This document shows, in pieces, positions 43,431 through 52,696 of a DNA stretch of 64,000 nucleotides. Under the pieces are notes generated by a model. It worked only from the letters and a program-made list of their open reading frames with translations. It searched no databases and had not been told where the DNA came from. Both the position numbers and the translations under genes were made by a program. The stretch comes from Paraburkholderia diazotrophica (GTDB lineage Bacteria > Pseudomonadota > Gammaproteobacteria > Burkholderiales > Burkholderiaceae). The stretch is taken from positions 310,001 through 374,000 of the forward strand of contig NZ_FNYE01000003.1 in the NCBI RefSeq assembly GCF_900108945.1. Reading direction: 5' to 3'. Position 1 is the stretch's first letter. Each line of letters starts with the position of its first letter.

Positions 43431-44321
43431 TCAGCGGTCCTTCGGATCGAGTGCATCGCGCAAGCCATCGCCGACGAAGCTCACGCAATAGAGCGTCGCG
43501 CACAGCATGAGCGCGGGGCACAGCAGTAGCCACGGCGTCGATTCGAGCTTCTGCGCGCCGTCCTGGATCAGCACGCCCCAACTCGTCATCGGTTCCTGCA
43601 CGCCGAGTCCGAGAAACGACAGCACGGATTCCGTCAGCACGATGGTCGGCACCGTGACCGTCGCGTAGACGACCACCACGCCGATCAGATTCGGCACGAT
43701 ATGACGCGCGATGATCGAGCGCGAGTTGACGCCGATCGCCTTCGCCGCGTCGATGAACTCGCGCGAGCGCAGCGACAACGTTTGCCCGCGCACGACGCGC
43801 GCCATGTCGAGCCACGAGAACGCGCTGATCGTCAGCACGACCAGATAGAACGCACGGCCGAACAGCGTCATCATCAGGATCGCGATCAGCATGTAGGGGA
43901 TCGCATACATCATGTCGACGACGCGCATCATCACGGCATCCACGCGCCCGCCGAGATAGCCGGCCGTCGCGCCCCACGCGACGCCGATCAGTCCCGACAC
44001 CAACGTGCCGAGCAAGCCGACTTCGAGCGACACGCGTCCGCCGACGAGCGTGCGCACGAGCAGGTCGCGGCCGAGTTCGTCGGTGCCGAACCAGTGCATG
44101 TTGTCGAAGGTCGGCGCGAGGCTGATCGCGGACCAGTCGCTGTCGATCGCATTGTTCGGCGACAGCAGCGGCCCGACGAAGCACGCGATGACGATGAGGA
44201 CCAGCAACAGCAGCGCGATGAAGGCCGCGCGGTTGCGCACGAAACGGCGCGCGGCAGTCGCGAGCGGGCTGCGCGAAGGCGGCGCGACGGCGACGGTCAA
44301 GGTGACAGGTGGCATTCTCAT
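43431..44321 (-). CDS. oppC: Peptide ABC transporter permease OppC/DppC
   Basis: A 296-residue inner-membrane permease with about six helices. The N-terminus (ATAARRFVRNRAAFIALLLL) and the EAA-loop stretch (FIDAAKAIGVNSRSIIARHI) are typical of OppC/DppC. Two ATGs (44321 and 44315) are possible starts. The oppB gene ends 6 bp upstream. Confidence 0.92.
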   Translation of the reverse strand: MRMPPVTLTVAVAPPSRSPLATAARRFVRNRAAFIALLLLVLIVIACFVGPLLSPNNAIDSDWSAISLAPTFDNMHWFGTDELGRDLLVRTLVGGRVSLEVGLLGTLVSGLIGVAWGATAGYLGGRVDAVMMRVVDMMYAIPYMLIAILMMTLFGRAFYLVVLTISAFSWLDMARVVRGQTLSLRSREFIDAAKAIGVNSRSIIARHIVPNLIGVVVVYATVTVPTIVLTESVLSFLGLGVQEPMTSWGVLIQDGAQKLESTPWLLLCPALMLCATLYCVSFVGDGLRDALDPKDR

Positions 44322-44326
44322 CGGTA

Positions 44327-45265
44327 TCAGTAGCGGATACGCGGATCGAGCCATGCATACGCAAGGTCGACGAGCAGGTTGAAGAGGACAGCGATGGCCG
44401 TGGTCAGCACGACGAGGCCGAGCACGAGCGTGTAGTCGCGGTTGATTGCGCCGTTGACGACGAGCTGCCCGAGTCCCGGCAGCGCGAACACCGATTCGGT
44501 GACGACGGCCGCCGTGATCGACGAGATGCACACCGAGCCGAGCAGCGAGACGACAGGCATCAGCGCGGGTTTCATCGCGTGACGCAGGACGATCGTGCGC
44601 GCGGGCAGGCCCTTCGCCCGCGCGGTGCGGATGAAGTTGCCCGACAGCACTTCGATCATGCTGCCGCGCATGACGCGCGCGATCAGCGCTACGTTGATGA
44701 ACGTCAGCAGCACGATGGGCAGCACACGATAACGCCATTCGCCTTCGCCCCAGCCGCCCGCGGGCAGCCAGCCGTGGCCGTCCGCGGTCTTCAGCAGAAT
44801 GGCGAACATCCACACGAGCAGCGGCCCGAGCACGAACGGCGGTACGACGTTGCCGATATTGCCGAGCACCATCACCGCGTGATCGATCACGCTATCGCGC
44901 CGCACGGCTGCAATCGTGCCGAGCGCGACGCCGATCACGACCGCGATCGGCACCGACACGCCGCCGACGCCGAGACTCACGGGCAGCGCCTTCAGCACGA
45001 GATCGGCGACGGACCAGTCGGTGTAGCGGAACGACAGGCCCAGGTCGCCGTGCAGCAGTCCCCACAGATAGTGCAGATACTGCTGCCACAGCGGCTCGTC
45101 GAGGTGATAGCGCGCGTTCAGATTCGCGATCGTGGCCGCCGACAACTGCTTCTCGGTGTCGAACGGACCGCCCGGCGTGAGATGCAGCAGCAGATAGCAC
45201 GCGGTGATCACAGCGAGAATCGTCGGGATCGCCCACAACGTGCGGCGCAACGTGTATGCAAGCAT
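44327..45265 (-). CDS. oppB: Peptide ABC transporter permease OppB/DppB
   Basis: A 312-residue permease. It starts MLAYTLRRTLWAIPTILAVI and has FIRTARAKGLPARTIVLRHA as its EAA loop, both hallmarks of OppB/DppB. It pairs with OppC to form the peptide channel and lies 18 bp downstream of oppA. Confidence 0.93.
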   Translation of the reverse strand: MLAYTLRRTLWAIPTILAVITACYLLLHLTPGGPFDTEKQLSAATIANLNARYHLDEPLWQQYLHYLWGLLHGDLGLSFRYTDWSVADLVLKALPVSLGVGGVSVPIAVVIGVALGTIAAVRRDSVIDHAVMVLGNIGNVVPPFVLGPLLVWMFAILLKTADGHGWLPAGGWGEGEWRYRVLPIVLLTFINVALIARVMRGSMIEVLSGNFIRTARAKGLPARTIVLRHAMKPALMPVVSLLGSVCISSITAAVVTESVFALPGLGQLVVNGAINRDYTLVLGLVVLTTAIAVLFNLLVDLAYAWLDPRIRY

Positions 45266-45283
45266 GGGTGCGGTTCCTGCCGT

Positions 45284-46900
45284 TTAGTGCTTGAGCACGT
45301 ACATGTCTTGCGACGCACGCATGTCGAGATAGTTGGTCGGCGTGTATCCGCCAACGTACGGCTTCACGAGACGCGCCGCCGAGTACTGGAACAGCGGGAT
45401 CATCGGATAGTCGTTCATCGCCAGGTCATGCGCCTGCGTGAGCAATGCGGTGCGCTGTTTGTCGTCCGTCTGCTGGTTCGCCTGGTCGATCAGTGCGTCC
45501 ACCTTCGGATTGCAGTAGTGCTGGTCGTTCTGCACGCTGCCGCAGCGGATCAGGTCGAAATACGACATCGCGTCGTTGTAGTCAACGAACCAGCCGTCGC
45601 GCGACGCCTGCACCTTGCCGTCGTGACGCTGCTTGAGCAGCACCTTGTATTCGACGTTCTCCAGCTTCGCGTTCACACTGAGCTTGGTGCGCCATTCGGA
45701 CGTCACGAAGAGCGCGACCTTCTTGTGCAGATCGTTCGTGTTGTACGTGAAGGTGAACACGAGTGGCTTCACATCCGAATAGCCCGCTTGCTTCAGCAGG
45801 TTGCGCGCATAGTCGACGCGCTTCGCCATCGGCCACGACGCCCATTCCGGTTTGTAGACGGCTGCGCCTTCCGTGCCCTTCGAGATCAGGCCGTACATCG
45901 GCAGTTCGCCGCTCGACGTGAGCTTCGATGTCAGCAGATCGCGATCGATCACCATCGACAGCGCCTCGCGCACGCGCTTGTCCTTGAATACGGGCTCGTC
46001 GTTATTGAGGCTGTAGTAATACGTCGCGATCTGCAGCCCTTTCTGCAACTGCTGGCCGAACTGCTTGTCGACCTGGTTGAAAATGCCGGAAGGAATCGTG
46101 TAGGTGTAATCGAACTGGCCTGCCTGATACATGCGCATAGCCGTCTCATCGCTTTCGATGGGCAGATACGTGACCTTCGAGATCGCCACCTTCGGCGCGT
46201 TCCAGTAGCTACCGTTCTTCGCGATCACGAGGCGGTTGTTCGGCTGCCAGTCCGAAAGCGCGAACGCACCGTTACCGACAAAGTTCGCGGGACGCGTCCA
46301 GTCGCTGCCGAACTTCGTGACGATCGCCTTGTCGACGGGCGCCATCGTCGCCATCGCGGTCAGTTGCGGGAAGAACGCAGCGGGCACTTCCGTCTTCACT
46401 TCGAGCGTGTACGGATCGACGGCACGCACACCGAGGCTCGTCACGGGCGCCTTGCCCGCGATGATCTGCTTCGCGTTCTTCACGAACTCGACGAGCACCG
46501 TGTACTTCGAACCCGTCTTCGGATCGACGACGCGTTGCCACGCGTACACGAAGTCCGCTGCCGTGACGGGCTGGCCGTTGCTCCACTTCGCATCGTGACG
46601 CAGCTTGAAGACCCACGTGTCGGGCGCCGTGCGTGTCCACGACTGCGCGACGCCGGGGACGATCGCACCTGCTGCGTCGATACGCGTGAGGCCTTCGAAC
46701 AGGTCGAGGCCGATCGTGTTGCCCGTCCACGATTCGATGTGCGCGGGGTCGAGCGATTCGGTTTCGCCGGGCACCTGGCGTGTCAGTTCCTGGCTTGAGG
46801 CGAGCGTTGCGCCGGGCGGAATCACGACGGCCGATGCGTTTTGCTGAAGTGTAAGGACGAGCGCGGTCAGCGCCGTCGCGTAGACGAACGTTGTTTTCAT
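45284..46900 (-). CDS. oppA: Periplasmic peptide-binding protein OppA
   Basis: A 538-residue SBP family 5 protein: a signal peptide at about 1-24 (cleaving near ASA-VVIPP), then TRQVPGETESLDPAHIESWT, a typical OppA/MppA start, LFEGLTRID, and the central SDETAMRMYQAGQFDYTY region. It delivers oligopeptides to OppBCDF and may also help murein-peptide recycling. It is the first gene of the operon; a 210-bp gap separates it from the XRE-cupin regulator gene. An AT-rich stretch (about 47015-47035, CAATTATTATTACAG on the plus strand) could hold its promoter. Confidence 0.92.
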   Translation of the reverse strand: MKTTFVYATALTALVLTLQQNASAVVIPPGATLASSQELTRQVPGETESLDPAHIESWTGNTIGLDLFEGLTRIDAAGAIVPGVAQSWTRTAPDTWVFKLRHDAKWSNGQPVTAADFVYAWQRVVDPKTGSKYTVLVEFVKNAKQIIAGKAPVTSLGVRAVDPYTLEVKTEVPAAFFPQLTAMATMAPVDKAIVTKFGSDWTRPANFVGNGAFALSDWQPNNRLVIAKNGSYWNAPKVAISKVTYLPIESDETAMRMYQAGQFDYTYTIPSGIFNQVDKQFGQQLQKGLQIATYYYSLNNDEPVFKDKRVREALSMVIDRDLLTSKLTSSGELPMYGLISKGTEGAAVYKPEWASWPMAKRVDYARNLLKQAGYSDVKPLVFTFTYNTNDLHKKVALFVTSEWRTKLSVNAKLENVEYKVLLKQRHDGKVQASRDGWFVDYNDAMSYFDLIRCGSVQNDQHYCNPKVDALIDQANQQTDDKQRTALLTQAHDLAMNDYPMIPLFQYSAARLVKPYVGGYTPTNYLDMRASQDMYVLKH

Positions 46901-47110
46901 GGTTTAAGTCGCAGAAAGAGTCGGGAGAGGAACGCGAGCGGCACGGATGCCGCTAACGGTTATCCGCGTGATGTGGACCGGGGTGGTCCTTGCTCGGTGT
47001 ACGGCATAGAGGATTCCTTACAATTATTATTACAGGCATCCTTCACCGCCGATTCATCGCGCTCCCCGACATGCGGAAGCGCTTCCAACCAGGATTGAAA
47101 TGCCCGCCTT

Positions 47111-47680
47111 CTAAAGCAGCCTCGGCGTACCGACCCAGACGACCACCGACTCTTTCCGGGCCGTATTCGCCCAGCTATGCGGCAGCGTCGATTCGTAATG
47201 CGCGCTGTCTCCCGCGCGCAGCACGAAGGTCTTGCCTTCCAGCGTCAACGACACTTGCCCTTCGACGACGTAGATAAACTCTTCGCCGGCATGCGTCGTG
47301 ACTTCGGAACGCTTTTGCCCGGGTGGCATCCTCACGAGGATTGCTTCCAACTGACGGCCCCCCGACAGATTGGTCATCCGGGCAAACAGATTCGCCGAGT
47401 CTGCGAAACCAAAAAACTTCAACTCGTTTGCGCGACACACCGAACGCTCTTCGCTCGGCGTATCGACGAAGTACTGCACCTTGACACCCAACGCATGCGC
47501 AATTCCCGCCAGCGACGTGATGGACGGCGATGCCAGTCCGCGCTCGACCTGTGACAAAAACGGCTTCGAAATGCCTGCTGCCGTTGCCGTTTCATCGAGC
47601 GTGCGCTTTAGCCTTTGCCGCAGCGCGCGGATCTTGCTCCCCAGTGCAAGTGCCGTGTCCTTCTCAAGTGTCGTGACCAT
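47111..47680 (-). CDS. XRE-family regulator with cupin domain
   Basis: A 189-residue regulator: a helix-turn-helix at about 15-70 (LDETATAAGISKPFLSQVER; SITSLAGIAHALGVKVQ) and a C-terminal cupin barrel (TTHAGEEFIYVVEGQVSLTL; AGDSAHYESTLPHSW) that binds a small effector. Regulators of this type control amino acid, polyamine or peptide uptake. It faces the same way as the opp operon 210 bp downstream, so control of opp is likely but not shown. Two AAATTAGT repeats lie in its own promoter. Confidence 0.9.
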   Translation of the reverse strand: MVTTLEKDTALALGSKIRALRQRLKRTLDETATAAGISKPFLSQVERGLASPSITSLAGIAHALGVKVQYFVDTPSEERSVCRANELKFFGFADSANLFARMTNLSGGRQLEAILVRMPPGQKRSEVTTHAGEEFIYVVEGQVSLTLEGKTFVLRAGDSAHYESTLPHSWANTARKESVVVWVGTPRLL

Positions 47681-47689
47681 AACAAAACC

Positions 47690-47711
47690 AAATTAGTCCG
47701 TCAAAATTAGT
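47690..47711. promoter_or_regulatory. Direct-repeat operator candidate of the XRE-cupin gene
   Basis: AAATTAGT occurs at 47690-47697 and 47704-47711, a 14-bp spacing, 10-31 bp upstream of the ATG in an AT-rich island. This fits an autoregulatory site. Confidence 0.4.
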
Positions 47712-47932
47712 TTGATATAAGTAAATCTTGTTAGATGCCGCGCCGCGCGCGACCCGTCTTGAAGACGTTGAATACGCATCGACGCCGCTCATGCGCGTTA
47801 TTTAATTTCGAGAAAGCACTCTATGTTGCCAGATCGCAAAGAGCGTCCATCGGATTCGCATTAGACAACTCGATCTGCATAAGGACGGTGCGTGAATCTG
47901 GATGAAAGCTTCAGTGCGCTTTAATACCGACC

Positions 47933-48121
47933 TCAGTAAATTCCCGAGGCGACAAGACGTTTCTTCATGCGCAGAATCGCGATCTCGCGCGGACCGGGCT
48001 TGCAGGGCCGATCCGCCAGCACGTCCGTTTGCAGCGATCCTGCGGCGGTCTCTTGATCGGTACGTCTTGACCGGGCTCCCACCGATAACCGAAGGTGAAC
48101 ACGCATGTCGATCCATTCCAT
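47933..48121 (-). CDS. Possible small protein (62 aa), unknown
   Basis: The frame from ATG 48121 has GGAAG 8 bases upstream and ends in a basic stretch (REIAILRMKKRLVASGIY). It is rich in Arg/Lys, with no membrane segment. I do not recognise a family. The start signal and the ordered C-terminus favour a gene, but there is no other support. Confidence 0.4.
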   Translation of the reverse strand: MEWIDMRVHLRLSVGARSRRTDQETAAGSLQTDVLADRPCKPGPREIAILRMKKRLVASGIY

Positions 48122-48201
48122 AGTGTTTCTTCCGCCATCCCGCGTATCCGGCACGAGTGCCCGAACGGTCCGCAAAGCCGGTCCGGGCGCGCAATGCTTT
48201 A

Positions 48202-48384
48202 TCATTGCGCCTTCGTCACGCGGTCTTTCGCGTTGACGGTCTCCCGCTGAAGTCCTGGTTGTTCCGTTTTCGACGCGGACCGCAACGTCCGTCGCTCGTA
48301 CCGCACTGAGCCGTCGTCGAATGCCGCATTGCGCATCGGCCACGGCAAGTCATCGACGATCTCCAGTTTTTCCAGCTTCGCCAC
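48202..48384 (-). CDS. Possible small protein (60 aa), unknown
   Basis: A short frame starting with GTG at 48384 (then AKLEKLEIVDDLPWPMRNAA), with protein-like composition in its first half. No ribosome site is evident, and an ATG at 48456 would overlap the divergent POT gene. It may be spurious. Confidence 0.3.
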   Translation of the reverse strand: MAKLEKLEIVDDLPWPMRNAAFDDGSVRYERRTLRSASKTEQPGLQRETVNAKDRVTKAQ

Positions 48385-48446
48385 GTGGCATGGCGTCGGA
48401 TCGACGCGTGCGCGCGCGGCAGCTTTTGCATGAATTCGAGGAACAC

Positions 48447-49967
48447 ATGAACTCACCCGTATCCCAGACCCGGTCGTTTTCGACCGTCTTTCTCATCGAG
48501 ATGTGGGAGCGCTTCGGCTACTACGGCATGGCGGCACTGCTCGTGCTGTTCATGATCGACAAGCTCGGTTTCGACGACAGCCACGCGAACCTCACGTGGG
48601 GCGCGTTCGCGGCGCTCGTGTATGCGTCGCCGTCGATCGGCGGCTGGATCGGCGACAAGATTCTCGGCGCGCGCCGCTCGATGATCTTCGGCGCGCTCGT
48701 GCTCGCTGCCGGCTATCTGATGCTCGCGCTGCCGAACGACAGCCTCGACTACATGTATGCGTCGCTCGGCGTGATCGTGGTCGGCAACGGCCTCTTCAAG
48801 TCGAACGCGGCAAATCTCGTGCGCCGCATCTACGAAGGCGACGACGCGCGCATCGACAGCGCGTTCACGATCTATTACATGGCGGTGAATATCGGCTCGA
48901 CGGTGTCGATGCTCGCGACGCCGTGGATCAAGGATCACTGGGGCTGGCATACGGCGTTTGCCGTCTGCGGCGGCGGCATGCTGATCGGCGTGATCAACTA
49001 CTTCCTGATGTTCCGCACGCTGTCGCATGTCGGTTCCGCGCCGGATGCCGAACCCGTGCGCTGGATGCGCGTGCTGGCCGTCGCGCTCGGCGGCATCGCG
49101 CTCGGTACGGCGACGATGTTCGTGTTGCAGCACAAGGCGATTGCCGTCGCGTGCGTGTACACGGCAGGCGTCGCGATTCTCGCGATCTTCGCGTACATGC
49201 TGCTCAAGTGCGAGCGCTCCGAGCGTTCGGGCCTGATCGCCGCGCTGATTCTCGTGTTGCAGGTGATCCTGTTCTTCGTGTTCTATCAACAGATGTCGAC
49301 GTCGCTGACGCTCTTCGCGCTGCGCAATGTCGATCCGACGTTCTCGCTGTTCGGCTCGCATCTGTTCACGTGGAGCGCCGCGCAGTTCCAGGCGCTGAAC
49401 CCGATCTGGATCATGCTGTTGAGCCCGCTTCTCGCGACGCTGTATACGAAGCTCGCGAAAAACGGCAAGGACGTGCCCGTGGCGGCGAAGTACGCATTCG
49501 GTTTCGCGGTGGTCGCGGCAGGCTTTTTCGTCTATGCATGGAGCGGCAGCTTCGCGGTGAATGGGCGCGTGTCGTCGTGGTGGATGGTCGGCGGCTACGG
49601 GTTGTACTCGCTGGGCGAGCTGCTGGTGAGCGGCCTCGGTCTCGCGATGATCGCGCGCTACGTGCCGGCTCGCATGAGCGGCTTCATGATGGGCGCGTAT
49701 TTCGTGGCGACGGGTGTCTCGCAGTATCTGGGCAGCGTCGTCGCGAATCTGGCGAAGATGCCGGCCGGCGATCTCGATCCGATGTCTTCGCTGCCGTTGT
49801 ATACGAAGCTCTTTACCGAACTCGGCTGGCTTGCGGCGTTCGGCGCTGTGGTCGCGATTCTGCTGTTGCCGCTGATGGGCAAGCTGTCGCGCGCGCATCA
49901 GCGCTGCGCCGACGAAGCGCGTGAGAACTCGCGCGAGGCCGGGGCAGTGGCCGCTTCGGCGCAATGA
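48447..49967 (+). CDS. Proton-dependent oligopeptide transporter (POT/PTR2 family)
   Basis: A 506-residue inner-membrane symporter that imports di- and tripeptides with protons. The ExxERFxYY motif is intact at 18-26 (EMWERFGYY), and GWIGDKILGARRSMI and FTIYYMAVNIGS match PTR2 signatures. It has about 14 helices. The ATG at 48447 has GAGG at 48438-48441; the frame extends back to 48321 without support. With opp and the OprD porin, this is a second peptide-uptake route within 9 kb. Confidence 0.93.
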   Translation: MNSPVSQTRSFSTVFLIEMWERFGYYGMAALLVLFMIDKLGFDDSHANLTWGAFAALVYASPSIGGWIGDKILGARRSMIFGALVLAAGYLMLALPNDSLDYMYASLGVIVVGNGLFKSNAANLVRRIYEGDDARIDSAFTIYYMAVNIGSTVSMLATPWIKDHWGWHTAFAVCGGGMLIGVINYFLMFRTLSHVGSAPDAEPVRWMRVLAVALGGIALGTATMFVLQHKAIAVACVYTAGVAILAIFAYMLLKCERSERSGLIAALILVLQVILFFVFYQQMSTSLTLFALRNVDPTFSLFGSHLFTWSAAQFQALNPIWIMLLSPLLATLYTKLAKNGKDVPVAAKYAFGFAVVAAGFFVYAWSGSFAVNGRVSSWWMVGGYGLYSLGELLVSGLGLAMIARYVPARMSGFMMGAYFVATGVSQYLGSVVANLAKMPAGDLDPMSSLPLYTKLFTELGWLAAFGAVVAILLLPLMGKLSRAHQRCADEARENSREAGAVAASAQ

Positions 49968-50009
49968 CGCCGCGGCCCCGCGGGGCCGTCTAGTTTCAGT
50001 GAATGCCGG

Positions 50010-50040
50010 AAGGCGCGCGGTTGGGCGCGCCTTTTGTTTT
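50010..50040 (+). terminator. Rho-independent terminator of the POT gene
   Basis: AAGGCGCGC (50010-50018) pairs perfectly with GCGCGCCTT (50025-50033) around a 6-base loop, followed by TTTTGTTTT. It ends 43-73 bp after the stop codon. A GC-rich palindrome (GGCCCCGCGGGGCC, near 49973-49986) just before it may add stability. Confidence 0.85.
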
Positions 50041-50155
50041 TGTGCGTGCGCTTGCCACCAAACCGAACACCAAACCGAAAGATAGCCGTCGCGGCATTGC
50101 CGCCGCTTCCCACGTTAAGCTTGCAAAAACACAGCAAGCGAAGCAACGGGACGAC

Positions 50156-51643
50156 ATGGACATCCACATCGCCGTCGAGGGCCGCCACGATCTCGCCGGG
50201 CAGATCTACCGGCAACTGCGGGCGGGGATCATCGAAGGACGCCTTGCGGGCGGCACGCAACTGCCGTCGACACGCGATCTCGCGACGCAACTCGGCGTGT
50301 CCCGCAAGACGACGCTCGACGTATTCGAGCGTCTGCTTGCCGAAGGCTTCCTGAATGCGCGCGCGGGCTCGGGCACATTCGTCGCCGAAGGATTGCAGCG
50401 CCTGCCCGCCGAACGTCCGGCACACGCGCGCGTCGCCCATGACGCGCTGGGCTTGCATGGCTCAAGCACCGCTGCGCGATCCAGCGCCCGCGCGCAACCG
50501 GTGTGGTCCGCCGTGCCCGAAGTGCTCGGTCCGCAGCCGACGCTCGGCGCGTCGTTCGACTTTATCGGCGGCATCACCGACAAGTCGCATTTTCCGTTCG
50601 ACGTCTGGCGCCGCTGCGTGAATCACGCGCTGCGCGTGCAATCGCGTGGACGCGGCATCTATCGCGATGCCGCCGGCGAACAGGAGCTGCGGCTTGCGAT
50701 TGCGCGCTATCTAGCGTTCAGCCGCGCGGTCTCGAGCAACTGGGAGGACATCATCGTGACGCAGGGCGCGCAGCACGCGCTCGATCTGATCGCGCGCGTC
50801 ACGCTGCGCCCCGGCGACGTGGCCGTTGTCGAAGATCCCGGTTATCCGCCCGCGCGCGCCTGTCTGACGGCAGTGGGCGCGAAGGTCGTGCCCGTGCCCG
50901 TCGATGCCGATGGCCTGATCGTCAGCAAGCTGCCGAAGAACGCGCGCCTCGTCTACGTGACGCCGTCGCATCAGTTTCCGCTCGGCATGCCGATGAGTCT
51001 TGCGCGGCGCGTCGAACTGCTCGAATGGGCGCAGCAACGCGATGCCATCATCATCGAAGACGACTACGACTGCGAATACCGCTTCGAAGGCCGGCCGATG
51101 GAGCCTTTGAAAAGCCTCGATCGCGCGGGCCTCGTCGCCTACGTGGGAACGTTTTCGAAGACGATCTTTCCTGAGCTGCGCGTCGGATACACGGTGCCGC
51201 CCGCGTCGCTGTTCGACACGTTGAAGAAGGCGAGGCAGATCGGCGACTGGCATGGCTGCTCGCTGACCCAGACGGCTCTGGGCAGCTTCATGCTGAACGG
51301 CGACTTCGCGAAGCACGTCAAGCGCATGCACAAGCTCTACGCCGCGCGCCGCGCGTGCCTGCTCGCGCATCTTCAAGGCGGCCTCGCGCGCTGGTTCGAG
51401 CCGATCGTGCCGACGGCGGGTATTCACCTGGCCGCGCTGCTCAAGGCGCCGCTCACGGAAGCCGCCGTGATCGAAGCGGCGCGAGACGAGTCGATTGCGC
51501 TGCATGGTCTCGCGCCTTTCTTCGTTCGCGCGAAACAGCGACCGGGGTTCATCTTTGGCTATGGCGGCATCGAGGCGGACCATATCGATGCCCCGCTCAC
51601 GAAGCTCGCGAAGCTGATGCCGCGTGTCGAATCAAGGACTTGA
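50156..51643 (+). CDS. MocR/PdxR-family regulator
   Basis: A 495-residue regulator. The GntR winged helix (LPSTRDLATQLGVSRKTTLD at about 39-58, then the LLAEGFLNARAGSGTFV wing) is followed by an aminotransferase-like domain with SKTIFPELRVGY and the PLP lysine at about residue 335. It has the VEDPGYPPAR and DDYDCEYRF signatures of PdxR-type proteins. The frame extends to 50003, but the ATG at 50156 gives the normal start (MDIHIAVEG). Its target is not obvious, since no partner gene is divergent from it. Confidence 0.87.
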   Translation: MDIHIAVEGRHDLAGQIYRQLRAGIIEGRLAGGTQLPSTRDLATQLGVSRKTTLDVFERLLAEGFLNARAGSGTFVAEGLQRLPAERPAHARVAHDALGLHGSSTAARSSARAQPVWSAVPEVLGPQPTLGASFDFIGGITDKSHFPFDVWRRCVNHALRVQSRGRGIYRDAAGEQELRLAIARYLAFSRAVSSNWEDIIVTQGAQHALDLIARVTLRPGDVAVVEDPGYPPARACLTAVGAKVVPVPVDADGLIVSKLPKNARLVYVTPSHQFPLGMPMSLARRVELLEWAQQRDAIIIEDDYDCEYRFEGRPMEPLKSLDRAGLVAYVGTFSKTIFPELRVGYTVPPASLFDTLKKARQIGDWHGCSLTQTALGSFMLNGDFAKHVKRMHKLYAARRACLLAHLQGGLARWFEPIVPTAGIHLAALLKAPLTEAAVIEAARDESIALHGLAPFFVRAKQRPGFIFGYGGIEADHIDAPLTKLAKLMPRVESRT

Positions 51644-51872
51644 AGCTCGACGATTCGCGCTGGACAGGTGTGTCGAATTCGCTTGCCGTTCACGTTTACC
51701 CCTTAAAAACAGGCGTGAAATGCGAGAGGTAGTCTGCGCCACGCAACAAACCGTAACCGTTACACACAAAAGATTCGCTCAGAAACCAAAAGCGCTTGTA
51801 GAATCCGGCCTTGAAGCGTGTGCATATCGCGTGCGCTTCTCGCTTTTACTGAACCCTAGAGGTAGGAGAAAC

Positions 51873-52325
51873 ATGGCGACTTCCGCAAAAAAGGTAGCCA
51901 AGAAGGCTGCTACGGTACCGACCAAGAAGGTTGCTGCAAAGAAAGCTGCTGCTCCCGCAAAGAAAGTCACGGCTAAGAAGGTCGCCGTGAAGGCGTCCGG
52001 CGCTCCGTCGCCGATCAAGGACACCTTCACGAAGGCCTCGCTGGCTGCACACGTTGCGGAGCGCGCGGGCGTCGAGCCGAAGTCGGCGAAGGCAGTTCTG
52101 GCTGCTCTCGAAGACACGATCCTCGGTTCCGTTCACAAGAAGGGCGCTGGCGAATTCACGCTGTCGGGTCTTCTGAAGATCGTCGTTCAGGCTGTTCCGG
52201 CGAAGAAAAAGCGCTTCGGCAAGGACCCGTTCACGGGTGAAGAGCGCTGGTTCCCGGCCAAGCCGGCAAGCGTGCGTATCAAGGCACGCGCGCTGAAAAA
52301 GCTGAAGGACGCAGCAGCAGCGTAA
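51873..52325 (+). CDS. HU-family DNA-binding protein with lysine-rich H1-like N-terminal tail
   Basis: A 150-residue nucleoid protein. Residues 1-45 are Lys/Ala/Val repeats (KKVAAKKAAAPAKKVTAKK), and residues about 50-145 form an HU/IHF-type domain (FTKASLAAHVAERAGVEPKS; GEFTLSGLLKIVVQAVPAKK; the arm FGKDPFTGEERWFPAKPASV). The tail probably gives extra non-specific DNA binding. GTAGGAGAA lies right before the ATG. A strong terminator follows. Similar histone-H1/HU hybrids are common in Burkholderiales. Confidence 0.92.
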   Translation: MATSAKKVAKKAATVPTKKVAAKKAAAPAKKVTAKKVAVKASGAPSPIKDTFTKASLAAHVAERAGVEPKSAKAVLAALEDTILGSVHKKGAGEFTLSGLLKIVVQAVPAKKKRFGKDPFTGEERWFPAKPASVRIKARALKKLKDAAAA

Positions 52326-52370
52326 TCGATGTCGACGGCAGCGGCGCAAACCGCTGCCGCGTTCATCCCG

Positions 52371-52406
52371 ATCCCCGCAACGCGCAAGCGTGCGGGGATT
52401 TTTTTG
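52371..52406 (+). terminator. Rho-independent terminator of the HU gene
   Basis: ATCCCCGC-A-ACGC pairs with GCGT-GCGGGGAT around a GCAA tetraloop, followed by a run of T residues (52399-52405). It is one of the strongest hairpins in the window. From 52407 to 52696 I see no gene. Confidence 0.92.
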
Positions 52407-52696
52407 TCTGCACGCATTCGTGACTGCATCGTCCCTGCATTGCGTCACATTCCCAAAGACGGTTCGCGTCTGCATCGAATCGAGCCGCGTGCGCGACGCC
52501 ACGCACTTTAGTGGCGCATCGCGTACCGCCGCGCTACGATGGCGTCGGGTCGTCTGCCCATCCGCGTGCGCGCTTCGAGTGCATCCGCTGCACGCCGCGC
52601 GTGTAAAGGAAATGGCATAACGCTTGCTTGAACGTGATCGACAACCGAATGCGCAGCGCATTCGCCTTCGATCCGACAAAAAGAGTGGGGCGTGAC

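Larger units (their letters stand above)
47712..48446. other. Long intergenic region between the XRE-cupin and POT genes
   Basis: About 735 bp with no clear large gene. The left 220 bp (47712-47932) show nothing beyond AT-rich patches. Two low-confidence small genes on the minus strand (47933-48121 and 48202-48384) fill part of the rest. Confidence 0.5.

Noticed and set aside
48453..49964. Long minus-strand open frame (503 aa) opposite the POT gene
   Set aside because: Composition is the typical high-GC antisense shadow; the POT motif ExxERFxYY on the plus strand decides.
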